From positions 38,112 through 102,111 of the forward strand of contig CAUYUJ010001361.1 in assembly GCA_963575745.1 (NCBI GenBank): DNA of 64,000 nt, given 5' to 3'. Within the stretch, counting starts at the first letter, position 1, and each line of letters begins with the position of its first letter. The position numbers and the translations under genes are program-made. Source of the DNA: Prorocentrum cordatum (Eukaryota; Sar; Dinophyceae; Prorocentrales; Prorocentraceae). The notes beneath the pieces are model-generated. The model had not been told where the DNA came from, searched no databases, and saw only the letters and a program-made list of their open reading frames with translations. Positions 1 through 10,700 of the stretch are shown here, one piece after another.

Positions 1-345
1 GGGGAGGAGAGGGAGGAGGAGAGGGGGGACCCCGCCGCGCCTCCCGGCCGGCCCAGGGAGGCCCGTAGTTGCCCTGGAGGCTGCTCGGAGTGCACGGCGC
101 GCAGCGCGCAGCAGAACTCGTCGTGGATGGAGGGGGCCCCCGAACCGTCGAGGCCGAGCCGCAGCTGCGCTGGCTGCGGAGGCTCCCCTCCCCCCCCCCC
201 CTTTGCCGCTCTTCTCCCTCCCTCTTCCCTCCTTCCGGCCTCCTTCCGTCTCCCCCCTCCCTCCTCTCTCCTACTCTCTGCTCCATCCTTTATCGTTGAA
301 AGTTCAGAGGTATGTACTTTTGAATGTATTTGTGTATACTCTCTC
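1..345. other. no gene recognised; C-rich leader
   Basis: GC-rich sequence with a run of CCCTCC-like pyrimidines near 185-290. Short frames are open in several phases, but none shows a domain or codon pattern that I recognise. Confidence 0.6.
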
Positions 346-1495
346 TCTCTCTATATATATATATGTGCATGCATGCATGCATGCATGCATGCATACATGC
401 ATGCATGCATTCATGTATGTATGTATGTATGTACGTACGTACGTACGTACGTATGTATGTATGCATGTATGTATGTATGTATGTAGGGTGTATGTCGGTA
501 TGTATGTAAGTGGGTCGGTCGGTAGGCATGCATGACTGCATCTATGCATGCATGCATGTCAGAGTTTCTTCATGTGTTCATGTATGCATGCATGCATGAA
601 CGCTTGCATGTATATATGTATGCACGGATGTATACATGTATATTCGTATGTGCATGAATGCAGGTATGTGTATGTGTATGCATGTATGCATGTATGCATG
701 TATGCATGTATGCATGTATGCATGTATGCATATATGCATGTATGCATGTATGCATGTATGCATGTATGCATGTATGCAGGTATGCAGGTATGTAGGTATG
801 TTTGTATGTACCTATATATGACTGTCTGTCTGTCTGTTTGTATGTATGTATGATTGTATGTGTGTACGTACGTGCGTAGGTATGTAGGTATGTAGGTAGG
901 TTGTCAAGTAGGTCGATATGCATGAATGTATATATGTATGCACGCATGGGTGTATGTATGTATGTATGTATGCATGCATGCATGCATGTATGTATGTATG
1001 TATGTATGTATGTATGTATGTATGTATGTATGTGCGTACGTATGTATGTGTGGAGGTATGTACGTATGCATGCATGCATGTTTGTATGCACGTGTGTATG
1101 CATGTATATACGTATGTATGTATGTATGTATGCATGTATGAATGAATGTATGTATGTATGCATGCATGTATGTATGTCAGCATGTGTATCTACATCTATG
1201 TATGTTTGTTTGTTTGTATGTCTGTATATATGCCTGTCTGCCTGCCTGTCTGTCAGTCTGTCAGTCTGTCTGTATGTATGTACGCACGTAAGTAGGTGGG
1301 CAGGCAGGTAGGTAGATAAGTCGGTAGGCATATATGCATCTATGTACGCATGTATGTATGTATGTATGTATGTCTGCATGTATGTATGTGTGTAGATATG
1401 TGTCTAGACGCATGTATACCTGCATAGCTGTATACCTGTATATACGTAACTATGTACATATTCTGATGTATACGTAACTGTATATGCATACTCAC
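346..1495. repeat. ATGT/ATGC tetranucleotide microsatellite array
   Basis: About 1.15 kb of degenerate ATGT, ATGC and CATG tetranucleotides, with short CT, TA and CTGT patches. Both strands read as open frames rich in Met, Tyr, Cys, His and Thr because the 4-bp period contains few stop codons. These are not genes. Confidence 0.95.
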
Positions 1496-1499
1496 ATAT

Positions 1500-2090
1500 A
1501 TAATATGGATGAATACCAGGTCCCCGGCCCCGGGGCTCCGGCCCACCCCCGGGACATCCTGGTCACGCCCGTGTTACCCCCCCCCCCGGGGGCTCCAAGA
1601 CGGCCCAAGAGGCCCTCGAGACGGCCCAAGAATGTTCCAAGACGGTCCAAGAGGGCCCAGAGTCGCCGAAAGATCGGTCCAAGACGCCCATGATGGCTTC
1701 CAGACGACCCAAGACGCCCCCAAGAATCCCCAGAGGCCTCCAAGAGGCCTCCCAAGACGGCCCCGAGAGGCAGAAATCGTTGATTTTTCATTTGTTTTTT
1801 TCTGTGTTTTTTGGTTTCTCGCTTTGAGGCTCCAAGACCGCCCGAGAGGCTCCCAAGACTGCTCCAAGACGGCCCAAACTGCCCCCAAGAGAGCCCCAAG
1901 ACGGCCCAAGAGAGCCCCAAGACCGCCCCGGATCCGCCCAAGACGGCCCAAGAGTGCCCCAAGAAGACCTCAGAGGGGCCCAAGAGAGGGAACACGAACC
2001 GAAAAATCGAGCTCTCCGCCCGAAGATGCCCCCATGAGAACCCAAGAAGCCCCCAAGACACGATCTGACCGCTCGCGGGGACCCCATTTA
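1500..2090 (+). repeat. AAGACGGCCC-type degenerate repeat, copy 1
   Basis: Repeated short modules around AAGACGGCCCAAGAGG and CCCCAAGA, split by a T-rich stretch near 1786-1822. The end resembles the 'gaaccg...aagctcgag' part of the ~384-bp family at 37.8-41.4 kb, so it is probably a diverged member. Frames open through it are repeat translations (Pro, Arg, Lys rich). Confidence 0.75.
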
Positions 2091-2257
2091 GGTCCAGGGG
2101 AGATGGTTAGGGGCAGAGGTACCCTCCCCGAAGGGGTAGAGGGAAGGGTGGAGGGAGGAAACGCGCTTAACCACCTACGCACAGAGAGCTGGTGGGATTC
2201 TCTTTGCAACTCCTCTCATCCCCTGTTCTGTCAAACGAATGATCTGCCTGTGCCGCC

Positions 2258-2297
2258 CTAGAACCTAAGCGCGCGCGAAGCGCGCGCGTGGTTCTAG
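2258..2297. repeat. 40-nt foldback hairpin, copy 1
   Basis: CTAGAACC and GGTTCTAG form the outer 8-bp arms, and two GCGCGCGC blocks around a GAA loop form the inner 8-bp stem. A TAA/GT bulge separates the two stems. Nearly the same hairpin occurs at 46474-46511. Both are followed at once by TA-rich repeat DNA. Confidence 0.85.
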
Positions 2298-2446
2298 TAT
2301 AAATGTAGCTGTATATGTTTGTGTACGTGTATATGTCTATGTCTATGTATATCTAAGTTATGTGTTTATATAGGTATATACATTTACGCACACATATGTA
2401 TATGTATATGTTTCTGTGTATACTTATAGGTATGTGTGTATATGTG

Positions 2447-2483
<37 letters not shown>

Positions 2484-2525
2484 ACCTATAGGTATAGGTG
2501 TATGTCGATGTATATGTATGTTCCC
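2298..2525. repeat. TA/TG-rich microsatellite
   Basis: Degenerate TATG/TGTATA repeats directly after the hairpin. Confidence 0.85.
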
Positions 2526-2880
2526 CCCTCTGGGCCCCCTCTTGGGGCCGTCTTGAAGGCCTCTTGGGCCGTCTTGGCGCCCTCGTGGGCCGTCTTGGAG
2601 CCCTCTTGGAGGCCTCCTTGACTGTCTTGGAGCGATCTCGGGGGCCTCTTGGGTCGTCTTGGAGCGTCGGGAAGCCGAAAAGGCGAGAAGGCCAACATTT
2701 TTCGAAACCGTAGGGTAATCAATGTTTTTGAGCCCCTTGGAGTCCTCTTGGGGCGTCTTGGAGGCGTTGTGGGCCGTCTGGAGGCCAAGCCCTCTTGGAC
2801 CGTCTTGGAGGCCTTCTGGGGCCCTGTTGGCCCGTCTTGGAGCCCCCTCGGCTCCGAAAAAGTCATGCGACAAGATGCGG
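2526..2880 (-). repeat. AAGACGGCCC-type repeat, inverted orientation
   Basis: GGGCCGTCTTGGAGG modules are the reverse complement of the family at 1500-2090. A gap of non-repeat sequence near 2660-2730 (aaggcgagaaggcc...) interrupts it. No gene seen. Confidence 0.7.
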
Positions 2881-3171
2881 GTTAGCCCAGGGGGCACGCG
2901 GCAAGCCCCAAGAGATTTGGAAACTTGGGACCTGGGCCCCGAACATACTTTGCAGGATTGAGGACAGCCTCCAGGAGATAGAGCAGGGGACCTGAGGACA
3001 CTCCAACTCAAGTCTCGAGTTTGCGGTGGCGGCTATACAAGTCTCCCGAGTAGTCCGGGGCGTTCTCAATACCTCAACCCTGGGGCGCGGAGCCCACCAG
3101 AGGCGCCGCTGCCCCCGGGGTAGTCCCGGCTGGCCTCAACCCGAAGCCTTACCAGTCGCCCCCCCCCTATG
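2881..3171. other. no gene recognised
   Basis: GC-rich, mostly unique-looking sequence between two repeat families, with no recognisable coding signal. Confidence 0.5.
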
Positions 3172-3345
3172 ACTACTCAGTGTGAACACTATTCTCCTCT
3201 CTCCCCTGAAGATGGCCGAGGATTGGAACGCCCCCCTCCGCGAATTGTTTTCACGCGCGCAGGATTTCAAAAGTTGATATTCCGGATTTCGGTTTCTCAG
3301 ACGGTGCTGTCGCTGCAGCGCGCGCCTCATCTTAAGTCGGTGCTT
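3172..3345 (+). repeat. dispersed repeat (paired with 15430-15605, opposite strand)
   Basis: Starts near TATGA...GAACACTATTC and continues through CTCTCTCCCCTGAAGATG. The reverse complement of 15430-15605 shows the same order of blocks (GAACACTACTC, CTCTCTCCCCTGA, CCCCCTCCGCG, GTTTTCAC, CTGCAGCG). Each copy is followed by a CTC/GGA tract in matching orientation, so the microsatellite may belong to the repeat. Confidence 0.7.
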
Positions 3346-3416
3346 TGTTCCCATCGTTCAAAATGGCACTCGCCCCGCCGCGGGCTGCTTTTCTGGATCC
3401 GAATCCTTCCTCACCG

Positions 3417-3650
3417 TTGTCGCCCCCTCCTCCGCCTCCCCCTGGGCATCCTGCCCCTTCCGCTTCTCCCACTCCAGCTCCCGCTGCTGCTGTTTCTCCT
3501 CGTCCTCCTCCTCCTCCTCCTCCTTCCTTTTCCTTCCTCCTCCTCCTCCTCCTCCTCCTTTTCCACCTCCTCATCCGCCACCTCTTCTTTCTCCTCCTCC
3601 TCCTCCTCTTCCTCCTCCTCCTGCTCCTCCTCCTCCTCCCAATGTGCGCA
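3417..3650. repeat. CTC/CCT microsatellite-rich tract
   Basis: Impure CTC triplets. They give poly-Ser/Leu/Pro frames on one strand and poly-Glu/Arg/Gly frames on the other. Confidence 0.9.
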
Positions 3651-3762
3651 GCTCTCCTTTTCCGATCGCGCTTGAAACGGCGTGGTCATTTCTGGAGTGC
3701 CATGTCCGCAACGACACGCGCCGGCGAACCGAGAAGAAACAGCGCCATGGGAAGGCATGAGT

Positions 3763-3858
3763 GTATTATTATTATTATTATCATTATTATCATTATTATT
3801 ATTATTATTACTATTATTATCATTATTATTATTACTATTATTATTATTGTTATTATTA

Positions 3859-3924
<66 letters not shown>

Positions 3925-3926
3925 GT
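3763..3926. repeat. ATT trinucleotide microsatellite
   Basis: About 55 ATT units with scattered ATC, ACT and GTT variants. It encodes poly-Ile/Leu/Tyr or poly-Asn in shadow frames. Confidence 0.97.
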
Positions 3927-4165
3927 ACTCCTCCTCCTCCTCCTCCTCCTCCGAGTGGTAGGGGGGCAGGATGTCGGGCATGGCGCGGGCGCGCCCAGCC
4001 TGCCCCTCTCCCCTCCCCCCCTTCCCCTCCTCCCCTCCGGACATGCATGCGATCCTCCTCCTCCTCCTCCTCCTCCTCCTCCGCCTCCCCCTCCTCCGCC
4101 TCCCCCTCCTCCCCCTCCTCCGCCTCCCCTCCTTCTCCGCACCCCCTCCTCCCCCTCCTCAACGC
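3927..4165. repeat. CTC tracts with GC-rich spacer
   Basis: Two CTC runs (3930-3955 and 4048-4160) flank a spacer containing GGCATGGCGCGGGCGC. Related spacers recur near 4434 and 5523, so this is probably another short dispersed repeat. Confidence 0.8.
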
Positions 4166-5010
4166 CCCGAGGGCCTCCCGATAGCGGGCCCCTCGGAGGC
4201 GCCCGGCGCTCGAGCTGTTGGATGCCCGAGGCGGGATCTCCAGAAGTGCGGGATCTCCAGAAGTTCCGACCCTCTCCCAGGGGCCAGATTTGCATCCCGA
4301 GCCGTCTCTTGACGGTCTCGTGGCCCGGTGAGGGCCCCCAGAGGCCCAGGGCGGCCAACCATTTCCCGTCTTGTGTTTTTTTCCAGGACGCGAGCATGTC
4401 TGGGCCTCCCCCCCCGGAGGGGTAGGATGGTCAGGTGTGGCGCGAGCGCCACCAGCTTGCCCCTCCCCCCTGCTGCTGTTGCGCTCACGCTGTCCGACCG
4501 AATCCGCAGTTTTCGAATTATACGCCGGTCGTTGACAGCACTGTAGGGATTCTTGGATTCCCAGATCCCAATCTATTTCAAGCCCCTTCCTTCTTCAAGA
4601 ACCGATCTGCTTATGCCGTGTGTTGTATTCTCTTGGGAGGGCCTGAACCCAATCTACTTTATCCGCCAGCCTACTTCATATATTTTTTACCTGCTTCTTA
4701 CGACCGACGCGTATAGCCGCTACGTTAGTTCCGTGCATGTGCAGGCGCGGCCGGCTGTCGACAGTGACGGCTGGATTCGGAATTATCTAGCTCTGTGCCC
4801 CAGACGCCCTAATTGACCCGTCCGCTGGAATCGTCCTTTGGGCCGCAGATCAAAAAGTATAGCCGCTACTTCGACACGCGCGCTATACGACGGGCGGCGA
4901 GCTGCGGCGGCCTCCAAGATGGGCGGGCCCCCTGGGTGCCCCCTCACCCTTCCCCCCGCCGCTGTCTGACTCCAGCCATCCGTTCGGCGGCGAGCGAGGT
5001 GGGGAGGCGA
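4166..5010. other. no gene recognised
   Basis: Mixed-composition sequence. It contains a second copy of the GGCGCGAGCGCC...CAGCTTGCCCCTC motif near 4437-4470. No domain, splice pair or long conserved frame is recognised. Confidence 0.5.
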
Positions 5011-5120
5011 GGAGGAGGAGGAGCAGGAGGAGGAGGAGGAGCAGGAGGAGGAGGAAGGAGGAGGAGGGAGGAGGAGGAGGAGGAGGAGGAGGAGGGAGGA
5101 GGAGGAGGAGGAGGAGGAGT
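5011..5120. repeat. GGA trinucleotide microsatellite
   Basis: Nearly pure GGA with GCA interruptions. Confidence 0.95.
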
Positions 5121-5130
5121 GACCTTGCGC

Positions 5131-5293
5131 CCTCTCAGACGGCGGCGGGACTTCGCAGAATCCCTCGCACCGTCTGGGAGGTTTTTTGTATCCTCGGGGA
5201 AGGCTCAGAGAACCTCTCAGAAGGCATGGGGGGCTTCCGAGCCTTCCGAGAAGGCCCGCCCCTTCTCACTTCCTCACCGGGCTCGCCGCCGAT
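5131..5293. mobile_element. MITE-like TIR element, GAGAAGG family, copy 1
   Basis: The right half matches the element at 47098-47303 well (GCCTTCCGAGAAGGCCCGCC, then CTTCTCACTTCC and GCTCGCCGCCGA). The left end (CCTCTCAGACGGCGGCGGGA) is diverged or truncated by the GGA tract. It has no coding capacity. Confidence 0.6.
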
Positions 5294-5705
5294 TCGTGTG
5301 TGTGTGTGTGTGTCCAGACTCCCGCACTTGCTGCGGAAGTCCTCCACGTCTGAGTGCTCCTCCTCCTTCCCTGGTCCTCGGCGCGGCCGCCCCGGTCCTT
5401 TACCCCCCTCCTGCACGCCGGCCAATTTGTCATTCGGTTGCCCCGAAAACGCCACCCGCTGGAGCAGCTCCTCTGCCTCGCCGCTGACGAAGCAAGTGTC
5501 CAGCCTCCCTGTAGGATCCAAGGTATGGCGCGAGCGCCCCCAGCTTGCCCCTCCTCTCCCCTTCTCCCCTCCCTCTCCCCCCCCGAGAGGTTCGTTCCCC
5601 AGTGGGATGGTTCGTTCCCCGGTGGAAGGGGTTGTTCCCTGGTGGAAGATGCAAAGCTGTGAACGGTTCGCTCCCTGGGAACGAGCCTCCTCTAGGAAAA
5701 AATAC
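5294..5705. other. no gene recognised
   Basis: Contains a short TG run (5296-5312), a third copy of the GGCGCGAGCGCCCCCAGC motif (5526-5545) and a short tandem of GTTCGTTCCC(C/T)GGTGG-like modules at 5590-5680. Confidence 0.5.
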
Positions 5706-5890
5706 GTACAGTCAACCCGCGTAGTAAGGATGAGCAACCTTCCCAAGGTCACTCTTGCACCCTTGCCCCTTCGGCCCATCCCTGGCAGCTCTCGCTGGCC
5801 AGCCCCACTCGAAAAAAGCGTCGACATGGGCCTCCCGAGGCCCTTTGCATCCTTACCGCGCATCCTTATTACTGTACGGGTCGACTGTAC
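5706..5890. mobile_element. MITE-like TIR element, GTACAGTC family, copy A
   Basis: The 185-bp element begins GTACAGTCAACCCG, followed by AGTAAGGATG. It ends in the reverse complement (CATCCTTATTACTG, then CGGGTCGACTGTAC), so it has ~26-bp imperfect terminal inverted repeats. It has no ORF of its own and would depend on a transposase elsewhere. Related copies lie at 8050-8226, 25109-25286 and, diverged, 26270-26665. Confidence 0.75.
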
Positions 5891-7849
5891 CGGGGAACAA
5901 ACCCTTTCACCGGGTAGCGACTTCTTCTCCTCTCCCCCCCTCCCCGCGCACGGCGGGGCCTCGTGCGCTATGCCGCCCGCCGCTGCGCGGGGCGGCCGCG
6001 GCGCCGCACGGCCGGCCAGGCCCGCCGCGGCCAGGGGGCGCCCCCCTGCCCGGGCGGGCCCCCACGCAGCGTGGCGACCACACCGCGTAAGTGAGCCCTT
6101 CGGGGCTTCTCGGGTGAGGGGAAAGCCCTGAGACCCTGGCGTTGCGATTTTTCCACGACGGGCGTTTCCGCGTGTTTTCGTAGGCGTTTTCGCGTGTCTT
6201 CGTGCCCCGTACAGGTCGATCCAGCTGGAAAAATGACGCAGCAAGTAGGTGTTCAGGGCTCTGGTGGCGGTTTTTTGCAAGGTTGCAGTTTTTGGCAACG
6301 TCGGATGTCAGGAGAGGGGTCGATGCTGCCACCCTTCCCTTATTTTCGCCTCCTTGGGCCTCCAGGGGGGCCCTTGTCGCCACGTATGGGTTTGCCTCGA
6401 GACTCTGGTCAGAGCGCACCCTGGGAGAGGTCCTGGGAGTAGCGGCATCGGTGCATTCTGGCTTCCTGAATTTTGGGTCACCACGTGGCTTTGGGACTCG
6501 GGTCGTTCTCCGAGGATGTCTCGAGCCACTGGGGCCTCCGAGGTTCCAAAACCGTGTGGTGGCTGACAGCGTGGTGATGTCGCTGGGGATTCCGGGGTCA
6601 CCACTCGGTTCGTCACCACACCGTCTTGGGGCCCCGAACCGTCGGGCGGGCCCCAGGCTGGGATGGATCGCGGGTTACCGTCGTGATTTTCCGCGATGCT
6701 GCATTTCTTTCGCAACGTGACTTCGGAGCGCTCTGGAACGACCGCGGCGCACGACACATCCTCCAGAGCTGCTGGATCTCAGAGATCCCCGATTTTTTTC
6801 GGTCGTGATCTTTTGGATAGCGTGACGCTGCGCCGGTTCTGGCCCACCGCTTCTCGGCGCGACACGCTACAGTGGGGGCGTTGGTTAAGGAATGTGCCCA
6901 GTAGGCTCCAGACGCTGGACGATTCCTTACCCGGTAAGGGCGGCGGTGATTTCCATGGTCAAGACCCCATTGGTGTTCCACTAGCTTCCAGACCCTGGAT
7001 TCCTTATTTAAGGGTTCCTTATCCAATGCCCCCACCGTAAGCCGGATCGGCTCAAGTGCCTGGCGCTGGTCCCCCGCCGCCGCCTTCCCGCTGGACCCCC
7101 GCAAGTTGTAAGTCGGCACTTCCTCCTCGGGGCGGATGGCTGGCCCGAGGGGCCCGCCTGGGCGCTGACGCCACCGGCGCAGGGCGTCCGCCCGCTGCCC
7201 CACGGCGGCCGCTGGGCGCCTCGCCCGCTCTTGCGGGCCCCGGCGGCTCGATGGAGGCCTTCGTGCTCTCCACTGCAGTGACGGCGCTGGCGGAGGACCG
7301 CTGGGCGCGGGCGCGCGGCGCTGGATGGCCCGCCTTCCTGCATCTCGCCGCCCCCCCGCTCCTGCCCCTCGACCTCTCGCTGCTGGAGATGCTGCTGGCT
7401 GGCCTCGACCGCTCGGGTGCGCTGGTGCCCTCCCGCCTGGCTGCTGGGCGCGGCACTGGCCACCCAGGGGCGATGCCCCTTTTTCCCAGGGAGTGGCTTC
7501 GGTGGACTGCCCCCTTTGGGGGGCGGCACGGCCTGGTGGGTGTCGCGTGCGGTGACGCCCCAGGTGACGCCGCAGACCTGGATGTGCGCGCGGGTCGGGC
7601 CGCGTCGCAGCGGACGCTACGGGAGGGCCGCGGGGACTGCTGAGCGGTGGACTGCTGAGCGGCGCCGTGGGGCTCGTAGTGGTGCGGTGGCCCAGGTCTG
7701 GCTATGCCCAGGTCTGGCCACCGCGGTGCCGAGCTCGTGGGGCGGGCCGTCGCCGTCGTGTCGTCGTCGTCGTGAATTCATGCATGACTAGGTGGGTTCG
7801 CCTACTCGAAGAGTTAAGAAATGCCCCCACCGTATCCACTTCCCAGACC
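5891..7849. other. no confident gene; one weak open frame
   Basis: GC-rich. A frame of 195 codons is open at 7056-7643 (plus), with a mid-part rich in Leu and Ala around 7255-7440. It has no recognised domain and sits in high-GC DNA where long frames arise by chance. I treat it as unsupported. A 'TGGTTAAGGAA...ACGCTGGA' segment near 6883-6925 is partly repeated near 6985-7020. Confidence 0.4.
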
Positions 7850-8045
7850 CCAGGCTTCAACGCCCCGAGCTTTCCCGAGCCTCCCACCCCGAAGAGCGGA
7901 GCGGCACGCTATGCCCGCCCGCAGGGGGCAGCGTGTCGCCGGGGCCGCCGCCGCAACGCGCCAAGCAGGAGTTCCCTGCATCCGCCCGCGGGGAATGGCG
8001 TGCCGCCGGGGCCGCCGCCGCGACACGCCAAGCCAACTCTCCCTG
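7850..8045. repeat. dispersed repeat with internal ~62-bp duplication
   Basis: AGCGGAGCG...CAGCGTGTCGCC, then GCGCCAAGCA, also occurs at 25840-25985. Inside this copy, the segment GTGTCGCCGGGGCCGCCGCC is repeated once more (GTGCCGCCGGGGCCGCCGCC) about 62 bp later. Confidence 0.65.
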
Positions 8046-8049
8046 CCGC

Positions 8050-8226
8050 ACAGTCAAGCCACATAGCAAGGATGGGCAACGTTCCCAAGGGTACCCTGGC
8101 ATCCTTGCCTCCTGGGTCCCGCTTCGGCCGCTTCCGCTGACCGCGCCCCGCTCGAAAAGCTTCGAAATGGGCCTCCGAGGCCCCTGCGTCCTCATCGCGC
8201 ATCCTCACTCTACTGGTTGACTGTAC
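8050..8226. mobile_element. MITE-like TIR element, GTACAGTC family, copy B
   Basis: Begins ACAGTCAAGCC...AGCAAGGATG and ends CATCCTCACTCTACTGG, TTGACTGTAC. The centre shares CTCGAAAAGCTTCGA and GGGCCTCC with copy A. Non-coding. Confidence 0.75.
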
Positions 8227-8994
8227 GGTCCGATGTCGTCTCTGTCCTGGCTTCGCCTTCTAACAGTGCCCCGCCTGCCCGCGCCGCGCAGTGGGCAGCG
8301 GGGTGTTGCGGGCAGGGCGTCCAGCACTGGCGGAGGAGCTGTCGCCTGCTGCGTGCTGCCCTGCACTGACGTTTGACATCGTGCGTCCCCAGGGGTCCGG
8401 CGCTCCGATCAAAACTGGCGCGGCGGTGTTTGGGCCGTTCTCAGCCTCGGGGGGCCCTCGCCAGGCCTCGGGAGCGTAAAAAAAACGATTCAGGACGAAA
8501 GAGCGGCCTCGGGGAAGTGGTCCAGACCTCCGGGGCCCACGCATCGAACAAAACGGGAGCGGCCAGAAATCTTGGTTGGTTCCCCCCCGGGTTGGGAGGA
8601 TGGGGTTTGGGGGAAATAAGGATATCATTACCAGTAGGCGGCCGAGGGTATCGTTCACTGCATCCGGATGCTATTGCTCATGCCCTTCATCCTCCCAACC
8701 CCTTCCTCCTAACCTGGTTACTGTTCTCCTCACAAAGTTGTTTCCCCCTCCCCTCCCCTTCCTTCTCTCCCCTTGGCCGTCCGTGTCCGACCAGAGGGCA
8801 TCTTGGAACCTTCCCGAGGCGGCCAGGCAATCAATCCGAGGGGCGCGGCAAGGGGGAAGGATCAGGGGATGCCAGACGCACCCCAGAGCAAGCACTCCCC
8901 GGAGAGAGGTCCTCAGGGCCCACCCCGGAACGCCCGCGTGCCTGGCTTGGACGCATGCGGTGGCCGGACCTCTTGGCATCCGACGATGGGATTT
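8227..8994. other. no gene recognised
   Basis: GC-rich sequence without a recognisable coding or RNA feature. Confidence 0.5.
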
Positions 8995-9308
8995 TTGCAG
9001 TGCGCGGTCCGGACTGAAAACGTCACGTCGTCGGAGATGTGGGGCCCAGGCCAATCTGAATCCGTGCAGGACGTCGCTGTGCTGCCCCCCTCCCCCCCCG
9101 CAGCCCTCGGAAGTGGCGACAGGTCTGCACACCGCAGCCCCCGAGGGATGGCGAGGTCCAGTCTGGAATCCGCGCAAGGCGCCTCTGTGCCGCCCCCCCC
9201 CCCCCCGCAGCCCTCGAAAGTGGTGACCGTCTCGCGGATCGCAGCCCCCCCCCCTGGGACGGCGCGATCTGATCGGAATCCGCGCATGGCGTCACCGTGC
9301 TGCCCCCC
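8995..9308. repeat. ~107-bp tandem repeat, about three copies
   Basis: CAGCCCTCG(G/A)AAGTGG starts units at 9101 and 9208. A diverged earlier unit shares AATC(C)GTGCAGGACGTCGCTGTGCTGCC. Each unit ends in a long C run. Confidence 0.75.
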
Positions 9309-9360
9309 CATCGGCGGCGAGCGAGCGGGGGGAAGGGAGAAGGGACGGGCCTTCTCAGAA
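9309..9360. mobile_element. GAGAAGG-family TIR end, cut by assembly gap
   Basis: ATCGGCGGCGAGC..., GGGGAAGGGAGAAGG and GGGCCTTCTCAGAA match the left terminal repeat of the element at 47098-47303. The rest is lost in the N run. Confidence 0.6.
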
Positions 9361-9460
9361 NNNNNNNNNNNNNNNNNNNNNNNNNNNNNNNNNNNNNNNN
9401 NNNNNNNNNNNNNNNNNNNNNNNNNNNNNNNNNNNNNNNNNNNNNNNNNNNNNNNNNNNN
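9361..9460. other. assembly gap (100 N)
   Basis: Exactly 100 N, a conventional placeholder of unknown true size. Confidence 0.99.
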
Positions 9461-10048
9461 CGTCGTCGCTCGTCGTCGTCGTCGTCGTTGTCGTCCGTCG
9501 TCCGTCGTCCGTCGTCCGCCGTCCGTCTTCGGCGTCGTTGTCGTCGTCGTCGTCGTCCGTCGTCGTCCGTCGTCCGTCGTCGTCGTCGTCGTCGGCCGTC
9601 GTCCGTCGTCTGTCGTCCGTCGTCCGTCGTCCGTCCGTCGTCGTCGTCCGTCGTCGTCCGGTCGTCGTCCGTCGTCCGTCGTTGTCGTCGTCGTCGTCGT
9701 CGTCGTCGTCCGTTGTCCGTCGTCCGCCGTCCGTCTTCGTCGTCGTCGTCGTCGTCGCCGTCCGTTGTCGTCGTCGTCGTCGTCGTCCGTCGTCCGCCGT
9801 TCGTCGTCGTCGTCGTCGTCCGTCGTCGTCGTCGTCGTCGTCCGTGTCGGCGTCGTCGTCCTCGTCGTCGTCCGTCGTCGTCGTCGTCGTTGTCGTTGCG
9901 TCGGCGTCGTCGTCGTCGTCGTCTTCGTCGTCGTCGTCGTTCGTCGTCCGTCGTCAGTCGTCCGCCGTCCGTTCGTCGTCGTCGTCGTCGGTCGTGTCGC
10001 GTCGGTGTCGTCGTCGTCGCGTCGTCCGTCGTCGTCGTCGTCGTCCCG

Positions 10049-10093
<45 letters not shown>

Positions 10094-10112
10094 CGTCGTC
10101 GCGTCGTCGTCG

Positions 10113-10148
<36 letters not shown>

Positions 10149-10280
10149 GCGGCGTCGTCGTCCGTCGTCAGTGGTTCGTCGTCCGTCGTCCGTCTTTGTC
10201 GTCGTCGCGTCGTCGTCGTCGTCCGTCGTCCGTCGTCCGTCGTCCGTCGTCCGTCGTCGTCGTCGCGTCTGTCGTCTGGC
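9461..10280. repeat. CGT trinucleotide array (plus-strand CGT)
   Basis: Impure CGTCGT with frequent CCGTCGT heptamers. All frames are open and give Ser/Val/Arg runs. Confidence 0.95.
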
Positions 10281-10385
10281 GCCCGGCCGCGGTAGGCCCC
10301 TTGAGGCCGAGCTGGCCTCGTCCCTGCTGGCTGGGGTGCTGCGGCCCTGGGTCTCTGCGGCCGGTGGGGCGTTCGAGGACCGGGT

Positions 10386-10431
10386 GACGACGGCGACGAG
10401 CGACGACGACGACGAAGACGACGACGACGAT

Positions 10432-10467
<36 letters not shown>

Positions 10468-10700
10468 TACGACCTCCGAGGACGACCGACGACCCACCAC
10501 CGATGACCGACGGCCGACGACCGACGAGCGACGAGCGACGAGCGACGAGCGACGAGCGACGTCCGACGACCGACGGCCGACGACCGACCACCGACGACCG
10601 ACTACCGACGATTGACGTCCGTCGACCGATGAGCGACGACCGACAAACGGCGACGCGCGACGACGACGACGACGAGTGACGACAAGCCGGCGACGACGTC
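10386..10700. repeat. GAC trinucleotide array, inverted relative to 9461-10280
   Basis: The motif flips to GAC/ACG on the plus strand after a ~105-bp spacer (10281-10385), so the two arrays form a large imperfect inverted repeat. GACCGACGACC and GAGCGAC modules dominate the distal part. Confidence 0.93.
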
